Shown one piece after another: positions 26,480 through 35,840 of a DNA stretch of 64,000 nt. How positions within the stretch are numbered: position 1 is the stretch's first letter; every line of letters begins with the position of its first letter. Where the stretch lies: positions 16,114-80,113 of the forward strand of contig DATJJE010000007.1 of assembly GCA_035492455.1 (NCBI GenBank), in the 5' to 3' direction. A program made the translations under genes and the position numbers. Below the pieces are notes generated by a model. It ran no database searches. It was not told where the DNA came from and was given only the letters and a program-made list of their open reading frames with translations. This stretch comes from Gp6-AA40 sp035492455. Its GTDB lineage: Bacteria > Acidobacteriota > Vicinamibacteria > Vicinamibacterales > UBA2999.

Positions 26480-27391
26480 TCAGTTCGTGCCGGCTGACGT
26501 CCTCACGTACTTGTTGAACCACTCGATGGTGCGGTTCCACGCGAAGTCGGCGGCGGCCTTGTTGTAGCGCTCGGGCGTCGCGTCGTTGTTGAAGCCGTGC
26601 ACAGCGCCCTCGTAGATGTGCCCTTCGTGCGGCACGCCAGCCGCCGTCAGCGCCTTGTCGTAATCCGGCCACGTCGCCGCAAGCCGCGTGTCGAGCGCAC
26701 CGTGGTGGACGAGAACGGCAGCTTTAATCTTCGGGATGTCGGCCGGCATCGGCACCGCGCCATAGAACGGCGCCACCGCGGCGATGTCGGCACCGAGGCG
26801 GACCGCCAGCGTGTTCGCAACGCCGCCGCCGAAGCAGAACCCGGTCGCGCCGATCTTGCCCGTGCAGTCGGGGCGATTCTTCAGCCAGTAGGCGGCCGCA
26901 ACGAAGTCTTCCGTCATCTTGTTGCGATCCACCTTGCCGAACAGCTCGCCGCCCTTCACATCGTCACCCGGGTAGCCGCCGACAGAGGTGAGGCCATCCG
27001 GCGCGAACGCCATGAAGTTCATCAGGGCAAACCGGCGCGCGACGTCTTCCATGTGCGGGTTGAGACCACGGTTTTCGTGGACGATCAGCACGCCCGGCAG
27101 CTTCATGTCGAGCACGCTCTTCGGCCGCGCGAGGTAGCCCTTGATCGAGCCGTTGCCCATCGGCGACTGCACCGTCTCGTAGCTGGTCTTGAGGCGCTCG
27201 TCGGTCTTGCTCACCTGCTGGCCGGCGGCGTAATCGGGCATCAGCATGTCGATGATGGTCCCGGCCGCCAGACCACCCACGGCGAATCTCCTCGCGCCGT
27301 CGAAGAACTCGCGGCGGCTGATGTGGCCGTGAATGAATTCGTTATAGAGCTGCACGGCCTCGGCCGGCAGCTTTGGTTTTCTCGGTTCCAT
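26480..27391 (-). CDS. Dienelactone-hydrolase family protein with Tat-like N-terminus
   Basis: A 303-residue protein. The N-terminus ISRREFFDGARRFAVGGLA is a twin-arginine-type signal lying about 22 residues in, so export is likely. The catalytic Cys lies in GATGFCFGGG, with Asp and His expected in GALDTRLAATW and GAVHGFNND, as in carboxymethylenebutenolidase. GAGGAGA precedes the ATG at 27391. The substrate is unknown: some homologues act on lactones, others on esters. It converges with the LuxR fusion gene, three bases apart. Confidence 0.85.
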   Translation of the reverse strand: MEPRKPKLPAEAVQLYNEFIHGHISRREFFDGARRFAVGGLAAGTIIDMLMPDYAAGQQVSKTDERLKTSYETVQSPMGNGSIKGYLARPKSVLDMKLPGVLIVHENRGLNPHMEDVARRFALMNFMAFAPDGLTSVGGYPGDDVKGGELFGKVDRNKMTEDFVAAAYWLKNRPDCTGKIGATGFCFGGGVANTLAVRLGADIAAVAPFYGAVPMPADIPKIKAAVLVHHGALDTRLAATWPDYDKALTAAGVPHEGHIYEGAVHGFNNDATPERYNKAAADFAWNRTIEWFNKYVRTSAGTN

Positions 27392-27426
27392 CTCGCTCTC
27401 CTCTTGAGGGCCGCGGTCGCGGCTTG

Positions 27427-27455
27427 TCCGCCGTAGCGCGAAGCGCGAAGGCGGA
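27427..27455. repeat. Short dispersed palindrome (TCCGCC ... GGCGGA)
   Basis: TCCGCC (27427-27432) pairs with GGCGGA (27450-27455), and CGCG copies pair inside the 17-base interval. It lies in the divergent promoter region before the PQQ dehydrogenase. It resembles the elements at 40010-40027 and 48235-48251 in its GTCCGCC/GGCGGAC ends. Confidence 0.6.
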
Positions 27456-27472
27456 AAGAATACATCAAACGA

Positions 27473-27500
27473 TTGACAACAGCGCGGACCGGACAATAAT
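27473..27500 (+). promoter_or_regulatory. Candidate sigma-70-type promoter of the PQQ dehydrogenase
   Basis: An exact TTGACA (27473-27478) is followed after 16 bases by AATAAT (27495-27500), five of six matches to the -10 consensus. The predicted transcript start is about 45 bases before the ATG at 27551. Confidence 0.5.
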
Positions 27501-27550
27501 TCCCCCGCACCCCACGGCCCGGCCCGAAACAGCTTTCATCGGAGCACCTC

Positions 27551-29296
27551 ATGCCGAAATTCAGGACTCTTGTATGCGCGGTGACTGCCGGCGTTCTGAT
27601 GGCCGCCATGCCGCTCGTTGCCCAGTACAAGATGACGGTCAACGGCGATCGCCTGATCAACGCGCAGAACGAGCCGCAGAACTGGTTGATGATGAATGGC
27701 GACTACGGCGCAACGCGCTATTCAAAGCTGACACAGATTAACCGCGAGAACGTCAAGAACCTGCGCATGGTGTGGGCGCTGGCGCTCGGCGGCATGCAGG
27801 ACGTCGGGCAGAACGGCCCCGAAAACGAGGTGAACCCGCTCGTCGACAACGGTTTCATGTACACAACAGACGGCTGGGGAACGATCTACAAGATCGACGC
27901 GCGCGACCCGGCGAAGGGGTCGTTTGCGTGGATCGCCGACCCCGGCGTGAAGCACCAGGGCAATCCGCCACGCACCCGCGGCATCGCGCTGTGGGAGGAC
28001 CTGGTGATTGGCAACTTGCCCGACGGCCGCGTCATCGCCGTCAACCGCGACACCGGTGAGATCGTCTGGGACAAGGCGATTGCGAAGACCGACGAATTCG
28101 GCAACCGCGAGCGCTTCTTCGCCGCGCCGATTACCGTCGACGGCAAGGTGATCATCGCCAACGGCGCCGGCGACGGGAAGACGCGCGGCTGGATCGCGGC
28201 GCTCGACGCGCGCACCGGCAACGAGCTGTGGCGCTGGTACGCCATTCCGAAGCCCGGCGATCCGGGCAGCGAAACGTGGAAGGACAAGAACAACGCGTGG
28301 AAGACGGGCGGCGCCGGCCTGTGGCAGACGGGTTCCTACGATCCCGCGACGCGGTTGACGATCTGGGGAACGGGCAATCCCATCCCTCAGTACGATCCGC
28401 AAGCGCGACCCGGTGACAACCTCTACACCAATTCCGTCGTTGCGTTGAACATCGACACGGGCAAGCTCGCCTGGTACTTCCAATACACGCCGAACGACTC
28501 GTGGGACTACGACGAAGTCGGCATCCACATGCTGTACGACACGCTCATCGACGGACAGATGCGCAAGGTCGTCGGCCACTTCGCACGCAACGGCTTCTAC
28601 TACTCGCTCGACCGCACCAACGGAAAGTTCATCAAGGGCACGCAGTACGTCAACGATCTGAACTGGACGAAAGGCCTCAATCAGAAGACAGGTCTTCCCG
28701 TCGAATACGACCCGAAGCTGGATGTGCAGACCTACAACCCCGACGCACGCGCGCTGCGCGGCGACGGCACGAAGCGCACCTGCCCGACGTGGCACGGCGG
28801 GATCGCGCATCAGCCCACGGCCTACAATCCGGCGAAGAATATCGCCTACGGCGTCGGCATCGAAGGATGCTTCTCATCGAACGGCGCAGCGGTCGCGTTC
28901 CTGTCAGCCAACGGCGGCATCGACGAGAAGAAGAGCGAGAAGCGTACTTACAGCAGCGACCTGTACTACGGCGCGGTCACCGCGTTCGACACGGTGAAGC
29001 ACAAGGTCGTGGCAAAGGCGATCACCGACATCGAGATTCGCTCAGGGGCGATCGACACGGCAGGCGGCGTGCTCTTCACGGCGCTGCAGGACGGCTGGGT
29101 CGTCGCCTACAACGACGAAACACTCGAGGAGCTGTGGCGCTTCAATGTCGGCACCGCTCTCAAGGGAGCGCCGGTCACCTACGCCATAGGCGCGAAGCAG
29201 TACCTCGCGGTCCAGGCGGGCGGTCGGCATCTGCACCCTGTCAAGTTCGACGGGTTCCAGGATGCGAGCTACATGTTCGTATTCGCGTTGAACTAG
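27551..29296 (+). CDS. PQQ-dependent alcohol dehydrogenase-like protein
   Basis: A 581-residue exported quinoprotein (signal peptide about 1-25, ending LVAQ). The propeller begins NWLMMNGDYGATRYSKLTQIN, and tryptophan-docking repeats such as GEIVWDKAI and GKLAWYFQYTPNDSWDYDEVG follow. This fits methanol/ethanol-type dehydrogenases of the periplasm, which pass electrons to a cytochrome c. A cytochrome gene faces it with four bases of overlap (29293-29823). I did not find a vicinal Cys pair of the classical enzymes, so substrate and cofactor are unproven. A good promoter precedes it. Confidence 0.85.
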   Translation: MPKFRTLVCAVTAGVLMAAMPLVAQYKMTVNGDRLINAQNEPQNWLMMNGDYGATRYSKLTQINRENVKNLRMVWALALGGMQDVGQNGPENEVNPLVDNGFMYTTDGWGTIYKIDARDPAKGSFAWIADPGVKHQGNPPRTRGIALWEDLVIGNLPDGRVIAVNRDTGEIVWDKAIAKTDEFGNRERFFAAPITVDGKVIIANGAGDGKTRGWIAALDARTGNELWRWYAIPKPGDPGSETWKDKNNAWKTGGAGLWQTGSYDPATRLTIWGTGNPIPQYDPQARPGDNLYTNSVVALNIDTGKLAWYFQYTPNDSWDYDEVGIHMLYDTLIDGQMRKVVGHFARNGFYYSLDRTNGKFIKGTQYVNDLNWTKGLNQKTGLPVEYDPKLDVQTYNPDARALRGDGTKRTCPTWHGGIAHQPTAYNPAKNIAYGVGIEGCFSSNGAAVAFLSANGGIDEKKSEKRTYSSDLYYGAVTAFDTVKHKVVAKAITDIEIRSGAIDTAGGVLFTALQDGWVVAYNDETLEELWRFNVGTALKGAPVTYAIGAKQYLAVQAGGRHLHPVKFDGFQDASYMFVFALN

Positions 29297-29823
29297 TTCG
29301 GCAACTGCTTACAGACGTCCGCGTCCTCGTCCCAGAACTGGACGCATTTGGCGTGGTCCATCGGCCCCTGGCCGACGATGCGCGCGAGCATGAAGTCGAC
29401 GATCAGATCGATTTCGCGCTGCTGGAGGGTGGCCGGCGGATCGGGCATGCGCGTCGCATACGTCTTCAGATCCGCCTGCGTTTTTCCGTAACAGCGGCCG
29501 TCGGTGTAGGCGAACTTGTCGAACGCCGGCATCTGAGAATTGAGCCGGCCGCACTTGACTGTCATCACGAGACCCGCGCGCGGTAGTTTCGTCTCGCGCA
29601 GGTTCGCGCCGTCAGGCATCTGGTTGTCGGTCTTGTGCCCGTCGCCGCTCCACCCGTGACATGCCTGGCAATTCCCCTTTTGCTCGAAGAGCCGCCTGCC
29701 TTCCGCGATGTCCGACGGATCAGGCGTCGTGCTCTGCGCCGCAACACGTGCGGCCGATGCTCCTGCCAATGCGATCAGGAGCACGGCCGCTCCGGCGGTG
29801 ATCGCTCGTCTACCACGGCTCAT
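29293..29823 (-). CDS. Secreted monohaem cytochrome c
   Basis: A 176-residue protein with a signal peptide (about 1-30, ending RVAAQ) and a class I haem motif CQACHGW at about residues 52-58. Candidate distal Met residues are in SQMPAFDKF. Extra cysteines occur in VKCGRL, GRCYGK, AKCVQF and VCKQ, so disulfides are possible. It is the probable electron acceptor of the facing PQQ dehydrogenase, a functional inference from adjacency. Its stop codon shares the palindrome CTAG with that gene's stop. Its start overlaps the upstream hydrolase stop (ATGA). Confidence 0.88.
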   Translation of the reverse strand: MSRGRRAITAGAAVLLIALAGASAARVAAQSTTPDPSDIAEGRRLFEQKGNCQACHGWSGDGHKTDNQMPDGANLRETKLPRAGLVMTVKCGRLNSQMPAFDKFAYTDGRCYGKTQADLKTYATRMPDPPATLQQREIDLIVDFMLARIVGQGPMDHAKCVQFWDEDADVCKQLPN

Positions 29824-31883
29824 TGCGTCTGTTGACTGGCGCGACCGCTGGCAGCCACTTTCTGCCAGAGGCGCAGCATGCGCTGCCCGTATGCGTCGGC
29901 ATCTTCACGCAGCATGTACCGCTTGGCGACCAGGTCGTCGATGGCTTGTTTCGCGGCGGCAGCGTAAACCTCGACCGACGCGTAGCGCTCTTCAATCGAA
30001 AGCCGCGGGTCGCCGGACGCAAGGCGCTCGGCCTTCGTCTTCGGAAACGCAATCATCTGGCCGGTGCCTTCACACCCATCGTTGGCCTGCGGCCCGGAAC
30101 GCAGCGACCATCCGGTATACGTGGCAAGCGGCACCCTGACATCCGGCAGCCGTACGCCCGCGATGTCGTTGCCGTCCGCATCCGTCTTCGGAACGTAAGT
30201 CGGATAAATCGGACCATTCGCAGGGTTGTCGAACATCGGCGGCGTGATGACCGGCGGATTGACGGTCATGATCCCTGTGTCGTAGTAGCGCGGGCCATAG
30301 TTCAGCAGATACCGTGTCGACTTCAGGCCCGTGTATGTAACGCTCGGAATCTTCGGGAAACCCTGCGTCTGCTGCGGCATTGGCGGCACGAGCGTGCCGT
30401 CGGCGAGGCGAGGCACCATGCTGGGTGGCGGCGCGACTCCTTTCGACGCCCACTGATCGAGTGCTTCCCACAACGCCCGCTGCACAGGGCCCGAGTCGAG
30501 CGGGTTGCCGAATTGCTGGCACGCGCCCTTCGCATCGCCGTTGCCCGTGCCATGCTGCATGCTCGAGATGAAGTAGAGGCGCGTCATCGGGTGATCCGGG
30601 AGATCCATCTTTCCCGCCGGATCGGTATGGAACAACGACGCGCCCTTCACCCAGTATTCATTCGCTGAGTAGATCTCCATCGCCAGCGGACACGTATTCG
30701 TCTTCGAGCATGCATCGTAGCGGCCCGCCGTTTTGCCGCTGATCGGATCCTTCAGCCGCTGGTTCGCGAATGGAAACACACCTTCTACGTACAGCTGGTC
30801 CTGACGATTGCGCTCCGTTCGCCCGGGCTGCGAAAAGCGCGAATTCATGTTGATGCCGTCGGCAGCCGCAATCCACTGCAGCATGCCGTCGAAGACGATC
30901 TTGCCGTTCTCGGCCTGGTTGAACCCGAGGGCTCGAAAGTCGTTCAGCATGCGCCCTGGCTGCGATTGCACCTCTGTGTAGATGCGCGTGATGTCGCCCG
31001 CCATCGGATTCGCCGAGCCGCTCTCGTCGGCTTTTTCGTAGCGAAGGAACGCGTTGAAATCGCGGACGGCCGCGAAGCCGACGCCGTTGACGGTCGGATC
31101 CTTGGCCGTATAGGAGAACTCGTAGATGTCGCCCTGCGTGAACCGCGTGCCCGCGGGCAGCAGATGAATGGACGTTCCCTTGGCGTCGTACGCCCACCCG
31201 TTTACCGGGATCGCCTGCGGCACATCGTCGAGATGCACACGATGCGTGAGCGTCGCTTTCGTCTGATCGAGCGCCGCGGGCGGATAGTTCAGCTCATATG
31301 ACGCCGCGCCGCTGACGATGTATTCGTAGGACGGACCGGTGATCGATGACCCGTCAGGGTTCTTCGCCACCGGCAGGGTGATGGTGGTGTTGTAGTCCTC
31401 GCTGTCCGTGCCCGCGCTGAAATCCCATCCGCTCCACACCATCGTGTAGCCGCGCGGTGGCAGGAACAGGTTCGCAAGTTCCTGCGGATTGGCCACCGAG
31501 CCCGGGTCGTTGGTGCCAGCCCCTCGGTTCAGCGATCCGTGCGTCTTCCGCCCGCGGTTGGGCGGCTCGTACATCACCTTGTGATTGCCCTTGCTCAGAT
31601 CGATCGGCTTCAGGATGTAGAAATCGACCGCATACTCCACCTTGCCGCGCGCGTTGCGCGGTGCGAGCTTGATGTCGACGATCACGGCGTTTTTTGGATC
31701 GTTGGGATCGAGCTCGCCGTACGCTTTGCCGACCACCTTTTCATACTGCCCAACGCCGGGGAAGGTGTAGCCGCCGAAGGTCGGCGACTCCTTGGTGACG
31801 ATCTTCAGCTTCGTAATGCGCGCGTCGGCTGCGGACGCAGCGACGAGCAGAAGGGCTGCGGCGAGAACGGCTTTCATGCGCAT
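29820..31883 (-). CDS. Large secreted alpha/beta-hydrolase-domain protein
   Basis: A 687-residue exported protein (signal peptide MRMKAVLAAALLLVAAS, ending ADAR). It resembles the family often named alpha/beta hydrolase domain-containing protein (Pfam Abhydrolase_10), with the marker-like stretches NRGRKTHGSLNRG, YTMVWSGWDFS, NGWAYDAKG and YFISSMQHGTGNGDAKGACQQ. I cannot locate the catalytic triad with certainty. It is the upstream partner of the cytochrome c gene (four-base overlap), so ester hydrolysis and alcohol oxidation could be linked here. It diverges from the MFS gene by 40 bases. Confidence 0.82.
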   Translation of the reverse strand: MRMKAVLAAALLLVAASAADARITKLKIVTKESPTFGGYTFPGVGQYEKVVGKAYGELDPNDPKNAVIVDIKLAPRNARGKVEYAVDFYILKPIDLSKGNHKVMYEPPNRGRKTHGSLNRGAGTNDPGSVANPQELANLFLPPRGYTMVWSGWDFSAGTDSEDYNTTITLPVAKNPDGSSITGPSYEYIVSGAASYELNYPPAALDQTKATLTHRVHLDDVPQAIPVNGWAYDAKGTSIHLLPAGTRFTQGDIYEFSYTAKDPTVNGVGFAAVRDFNAFLRYEKADESGSANPMAGDITRIYTEVQSQPGRMLNDFRALGFNQAENGKIVFDGMLQWIAAADGINMNSRFSQPGRTERNRQDQLYVEGVFPFANQRLKDPISGKTAGRYDACSKTNTCPLAMEIYSANEYWVKGASLFHTDPAGKMDLPDHPMTRLYFISSMQHGTGNGDAKGACQQFGNPLDSGPVQRALWEALDQWASKGVAPPPSMVPRLADGTLVPPMPQQTQGFPKIPSVTYTGLKSTRYLLNYGPRYYDTGIMTVNPPVITPPMFDNPANGPIYPTYVPKTDADGNDIAGVRLPDVRVPLATYTGWSLRSGPQANDGCEGTGQMIAFPKTKAERLASGDPRLSIEERYASVEVYAAAAKQAIDDLVAKRYMLREDADAYGQRMLRLWQKVAASGRASQQTQ

Positions 31884-31923
31884 GGCGGCCGAAGTTTACC
31901 GCGTTTCTGATTAAATACCGGCC

Positions 31924-33213
31924 ATGCGGCAGAGGCAGGCGGTCGCGTCCGAGCGCCCGGTCAACACCGCCGGGCAGGTGTTGTTTGCGAGCCTGATCGG
32001 CACAACGATCGAGTTCTTCGACTTCTATATCTACGCCACCGCCGCCGTCCTCGTGTTCCCACGGCTGTTTTTTCCGTCCACCGATCCGGCGTCGGGCATC
32101 CTCGCTTCGCTGGCCACCTTCGCCATCGCGTTCATCGCGCGGCCAATCGGGTCGGCGCTCTTCGGCCACTTCGGCGACCGTATCGGCCGCAAGGCCACGC
32201 TCGTTGCCGCGCTGCTGACGATGGGCATCTCAACCGTGGCGATCGGCGTGTTGCCCACCTACGCCACGATTGGCGTCGCCGCGCCGGCGCTGCTGTCGCT
32301 CTGCCGGTTCGGCCAGGGGCTCGGGCTTGGAGGCGAGTGGGGCGGCGCGGTGCTGCTCGCGGTGGAAAACGCGCCGCCGAATCGCCGCGCGTGGTATGGC
32401 ATGTTCCCGCAGCTCGGCGCGCCGATCGGTTTCTTCTTTTCCGGCAGCGTGTTTCTTTTTCTGACCGAGGGCCTTACCAACGACCAGTTCTTCGCGTTCG
32501 GCTGGCGGCTGCCCTTTCTCTTCAGCGCCGCTCTCGTGCTTGTCGGCCTTTACGTCCGGCTCACGATTTCGGAAACGCCGGTGTTCCGCGCCGCGCTCGC
32601 GCGCGAACAGCGTGTAAGCCTGCCGATGGCGGTCGTCTTCCGCGACCATTTCGGCACGCTCGTCGCCGGCATCCTCGTCTCGCTGGCGACGTTCGTGCTC
32701 TTCTACCTGATGACCGTGTTCGCGCTGTCGTGGGGCACCACCGCGCTGCACTACAGCCGCGCGACATTCCTCCTCATCCAGCTCGTTGGCATCGTCTTTT
32801 TCGCGGCAACGATTCCGGCCAGCGCCGTGCTGGCCGAACGCGGACGCCGGGCGACGCTCATCTGGGTGACGGTCGCAATTGCTGTCTTCGGCCTCGTGCT
32901 CGCCCCGATGTTGTCGTCGGGAATAACGGGCGCAACGCTGGCGATGATCCTCGGCCTGTCTCTGATGGGACTGACCTACGGACCCCTGGGCACGACACTC
33001 TCTGAACTGTTTCCCACCGCCGTGCGCTACACCGGCAGCTCGCTGACGTTCAATCTCGCGGGTATCTTCGGCGCGTCGCTCGCGCCGTACATCGCCACCT
33101 ATCTCGCCACAAAATACGGTCTGCAGTACGTCGGCTACTACCTGACTGGAGCGGCGCTCCTCACATTGATCGGCCTGCTCGCCACCCGCGAAACCCGCGA
33201 CCGCCAGTTGTAA
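31924..33213 (+). CDS. MFS transporter, metabolite:H+ symporter type
   Basis: A 429-residue carrier with twelve hydrophobic segments. The N-terminal LIGTTIEFFDFYIYATAAVLVFP, split across TM1, and GHFGDRIGRKATL are characteristic of the MHS branch (shikimate, proline/betaine and dicarboxylate symporters). The later GQGLGLGGEWGGAVLLAVE matches the branch too. No ribosome binding site is seen before the ATG, and only 40 bases separate it from the divergent hydrolase. The substrate is unknown; a product of neighbouring hydrolases is possible. Confidence 0.87.
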   Translation: MRQRQAVASERPVNTAGQVLFASLIGTTIEFFDFYIYATAAVLVFPRLFFPSTDPASGILASLATFAIAFIARPIGSALFGHFGDRIGRKATLVAALLTMGISTVAIGVLPTYATIGVAAPALLSLCRFGQGLGLGGEWGGAVLLAVENAPPNRRAWYGMFPQLGAPIGFFFSGSVFLFLTEGLTNDQFFAFGWRLPFLFSAALVLVGLYVRLTISETPVFRAALAREQRVSLPMAVVFRDHFGTLVAGILVSLATFVLFYLMTVFALSWGTTALHYSRATFLLIQLVGIVFFAATIPASAVLAERGRRATLIWVTVAIAVFGLVLAPMLSSGITGATLAMILGLSLMGLTYGPLGTTLSELFPTAVRYTGSSLTFNLAGIFGASLAPYIATYLATKYGLQYVGYYLTGAALLTLIGLLATRETRDRQL

Positions 33214-33221
33214 GACTCCCG

Positions 33222-33280
33222 ACTTCCAATTTCCAACTTCCACCAACGAATTTGCGAGTTGGGACTTGGAACTTGGGAGT
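33222..33280. repeat. Imperfect inverted repeat ACTTCCAA/TTGGAAGT-like
   Basis: Arms 33222-33242 and 33260-33280 pair at 17 of 21 positions by my count. Internally each arm has TTCCAA-type direct repeats. It follows the MFS stop closely and could terminate transcription, though no T run follows. Confidence 0.65.
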
Positions 33281-33336
33281 TAATCGTCGTATTCCTTCGG
33301 TTTTAAGGCGGTACCTGCCTTGCCTCGACTTCGGCC

Positions 33337-33534
33337 ATGCCTTTCATCCCCCCACGAAAGACACACCACCAGGATGGCATGCTCGTCGCCGGTGCCATCG
33401 CCGCCGCGGCCGCGACGGCGCTGATCTTCTTCGCCGCTTCGCGCACACCGGTCACACACGACGATGGTGGGAAGCGTCCGTCCCGCGCCGCCATCAACGC
33501 CGCAGAAGAACGCGCCATCTGGTTGCGCAAGTAG
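33337..33534 (+). CDS. Possible small single-pass membrane protein
   Basis: A 65-residue frame with basic N-terminus (MPFIPPRKTHHQD), one hydrophobic segment (GMLVAGAIAAAAATALIFFAA) and a charged tail ending ERAIWLRK. Third codon positions are mostly G or C, as in neighbouring genes. There is no visible ribosome binding site. The opposite strand also has an open frame here, so the call is weak. Confidence 0.3.
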   Translation: MPFIPPRKTHHQDGMLVAGAIAAAAATALIFFAASRTPVTHDDGGKRPSRAAINAAEERAIWLRK

Positions 33535-33593
33535 ACGACGTTCGCTGATGCGTGCTTGCCCCGCGTGAGTCGAGGGGGATATAACCGCCCCTG

Positions 33594-35840
33594 TTGTCCT
33601 CTCACACGTCCACGGATCCACTGGTCGGCAAGACCGTCGCCCACTATGAGATCGCCGCGAAGCTCGGAGGCGGGGGCATGGGCGTTGTCTACAGGGCGCG
33701 CGACACAAAACTCGGCCGTCAGGTCGCGCTGAAGTTCCTGCCGCCCGAGTGGAGTCATGACGAACACGTAAAGCAACGGTTCCTCCGCGAAGCGCAGGCG
33801 GCGTCAGCCACCGACCATCCGAACATCTGTCCCGTTCACAGCATCGAATCGACCCCCGACGATCAGCTGTTCATCGTCATGGCGTACTGCGATGGGCAGA
33901 CGCTGAAGGAGCGGCTGGAGCAGGGGCCGGTCAGTATCGACGAGGCGCTCTGGATTGCGACGCAGGTTGCCGACGGTCTGGCAAAGGCGCACGCCCAGGG
34001 CGTCATCCACCGTGATATCAAGCCCGGCAACCTGATGCTGAGCGAGCATGGCGTGAGGATTCTCGACTTTGGTCTGGCCAAGTTCGCCGACTCACTGCAG
34101 TTGACGCTCACTGGATCGATGGTCGGCACCGTTGCCTACATGTCGCCCGAACAGACGCGCGGCGACGACGCTGACGCACGCAGCGACGTCTGGTCGCTCG
34201 GAGTCGTGCTCTACCAGATGCTCACGGGCGAGCTGCCCTTCAAAGGCGGATATCCGGAGGCGATATCGCACGCGATTCGCACGGACGACCTCGCACCGCC
34301 GCGAACGAAGAACGCCGACATTTCGATCGACGTGGATAGGTTCGTCGTACAGCTGCTGAGAAAGAATCCGCGGGAACGGCTTCAAACCGCACGCGAGGTG
34401 GCGCGCGGTCTGCGGCAGCTGCAGGGGCTGACCGTGCCGCAGGAACTGCAGACCTCTGTCGTCCCTGTCTCGCGGCGATCGATCGTCGTCCTGCCGTTCG
34501 TGACCCTCACGGAAGGTGACGACTACTTTGCAGACGGCTTGACCGACGAGATCATCACGGATCTTTCGTCGGTCCGCGCGCTGCGCGTCATATCGCGAAC
34601 GTCGAGCATGCGGTTGAAAGGAAGGTCGCAGCCGCTCGCTGACATCGCGGCGAGTCTCGGCGTTCAGTATCTGCTCGAGGGGTCAGTCCGGCGCAGCGGT
34701 TCCTCGCTGCGGGTCACCACGAAGCTGATCGACATCGCAACGGATTCGGCGCTCTGGGCGCACAAGTACTCCGGGACGACCGAGGATGTCTTCACGATTC
34801 AGGAGTCGATCTCCCGCGGCATCGTCGACGCGTTGAACCTGGTGCTCACCCCGAAGGAAAGCCAGCGGCTGCTGGCGCGGCCGCTCGACGACATTCGGGC
34901 GTACGAGTCCTACTTGAAGGCCAAGCAGGAGATGCTGACCTTCACCAGGGACGGTCTGGACCGTGCGCTGTCGTTCCTGCAAGGCAGCGAGCAACTGGTC
35001 GGTGAGAACATCCTGTTGCTGTCAGCCTCGGGTCACGTGCACTGGCAGTACGTCAATGCCGGCATCGACAACGACCCGGCGCACCTCGATCGAGCGCGAG
35101 CCGCAGCTCAGCGAATCCTGACGATTGCACCGGAATCGGAACACGGCCACCGGCTGCTCGGCCTCGTGTCGATCCACGAAGGGAAGATTCAGGAAGGCAT
35201 CAAAAGCCTTAAGCGGGCGCTCGACATAGACCCCAACGATCCGGACACGCTGGTGTGGCTCTGTGTGTTCTGTGGCATCACCGGTAAGGCAGCGGCCGCA
35301 CGGCCTTGGGCGGAACGGCTGAAGGCGATCGATCCGCTCACGCCTCTCTTTCAGGTGCTGCCGGCGGTGCTGGCGACGATGGACGGACGGTTCGACGATG
35401 CAATCGAGGTGTTTGCCCGCCATTACGCGGGCAACCTCGATAACCCCGGCGTTCGCCTCGCCTACGGGCAGGCGCTGGCCCTTGGCGGCCGCAAGCCAGA
35501 GGCGCTCGCCATCTTCGATTCGCTCGCGCGTGATTTTCCTGACAGTCCGTTCGCTCAGCTTGGCCAGTTCTATGCCGATTCGACTCACCACCTGACGCCT
35601 GACGTTGAAGCAGTGCTCGGCGGCGACGCGCAGTACTGCTGGTTCGTTGCCGACGCCTATGCGGTGGCCGGCGAGCACGAATCGGCGATCAATTGGCTCG
35701 GGCGCGCCGCCTCGCTCGGATTCATTAACTACCCGCTGCTTGCCGAACACGATCCGTTGCTGAAACCACTGCGCGGCGTACCAAGATTCGAAGCGCTGCT
35801 CGGCGAGATCGGCGAGCGGTGGGAGCATTTCGCCGTATGA
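33594..35840 (+). CDS. Ser/Thr protein kinase with TolB-like and TPR domains
   Basis: A 748-residue protein. The kinase domain (about 12-285) has GGGGMGVVY, Lys47 in VALKF, HRDIKPGN (139-146), DFGLAK (158-163) and SPEQ, so it should be active. Residues about 294-420 resemble the TolB N-terminal-like domain often fused to adenylate cyclases and kinases (VVLPFVTLTEGDDYFADGL, ISRTSSMRLKG, YLLEGSVRRSG). Residues about 440-745 form TPR repeats. No transmembrane segment is evident. The start must be the TTG at 33594 or CTG just before it, because an in-frame stop occurs at 33582. Its stop overlaps the radical SAM start (ATGA). Confidence 0.9.
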   Translation: MSSHTSTDPLVGKTVAHYEIAAKLGGGGMGVVYRARDTKLGRQVALKFLPPEWSHDEHVKQRFLREAQAASATDHPNICPVHSIESTPDDQLFIVMAYCDGQTLKERLEQGPVSIDEALWIATQVADGLAKAHAQGVIHRDIKPGNLMLSEHGVRILDFGLAKFADSLQLTLTGSMVGTVAYMSPEQTRGDDADARSDVWSLGVVLYQMLTGELPFKGGYPEAISHAIRTDDLAPPRTKNADISIDVDRFVVQLLRKNPRERLQTAREVARGLRQLQGLTVPQELQTSVVPVSRRSIVVLPFVTLTEGDDYFADGLTDEIITDLSSVRALRVISRTSSMRLKGRSQPLADIAASLGVQYLLEGSVRRSGSSLRVTTKLIDIATDSALWAHKYSGTTEDVFTIQESISRGIVDALNLVLTPKESQRLLARPLDDIRAYESYLKAKQEMLTFTRDGLDRALSFLQGSEQLVGENILLLSASGHVHWQYVNAGIDNDPAHLDRARAAAQRILTIAPESEHGHRLLGLVSIHEGKIQEGIKSLKRALDIDPNDPDTLVWLCVFCGITGKAAAARPWAERLKAIDPLTPLFQVLPAVLATMDGRFDDAIEVFARHYAGNLDNPGVRLAYGQALALGGRKPEALAIFDSLARDFPDSPFAQLGQFYADSTHHLTPDVEAVLGGDAQYCWFVADAYAVAGEHESAINWLGRAASLGFINYPLLAEHDPLLKPLRGVPRFEALLGEIGERWEHFAV

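Larger units (their letters stand above)
33214..33593. other. Intergenic region of 380 bases: inverted repeat and a possible small ORF
   Basis: The region separates the MFS carrier and the kinase operon, both on the plus strand. It holds an imperfect inverted repeat (33222-33280), a possible 65-residue membrane-peptide ORF (33337-33534) and the kinase leader. A minus-strand frame across 33303-33776 overlaps the kinase start and is more likely shadow. Confidence 0.6.

Noticed and set aside
33303..33776. Minus-strand frame overlapping the kinase start
   Set aside because: It overlaps the kinase N-terminus and its composition resembles shadow frames; the short plus-strand frame is the better candidate.
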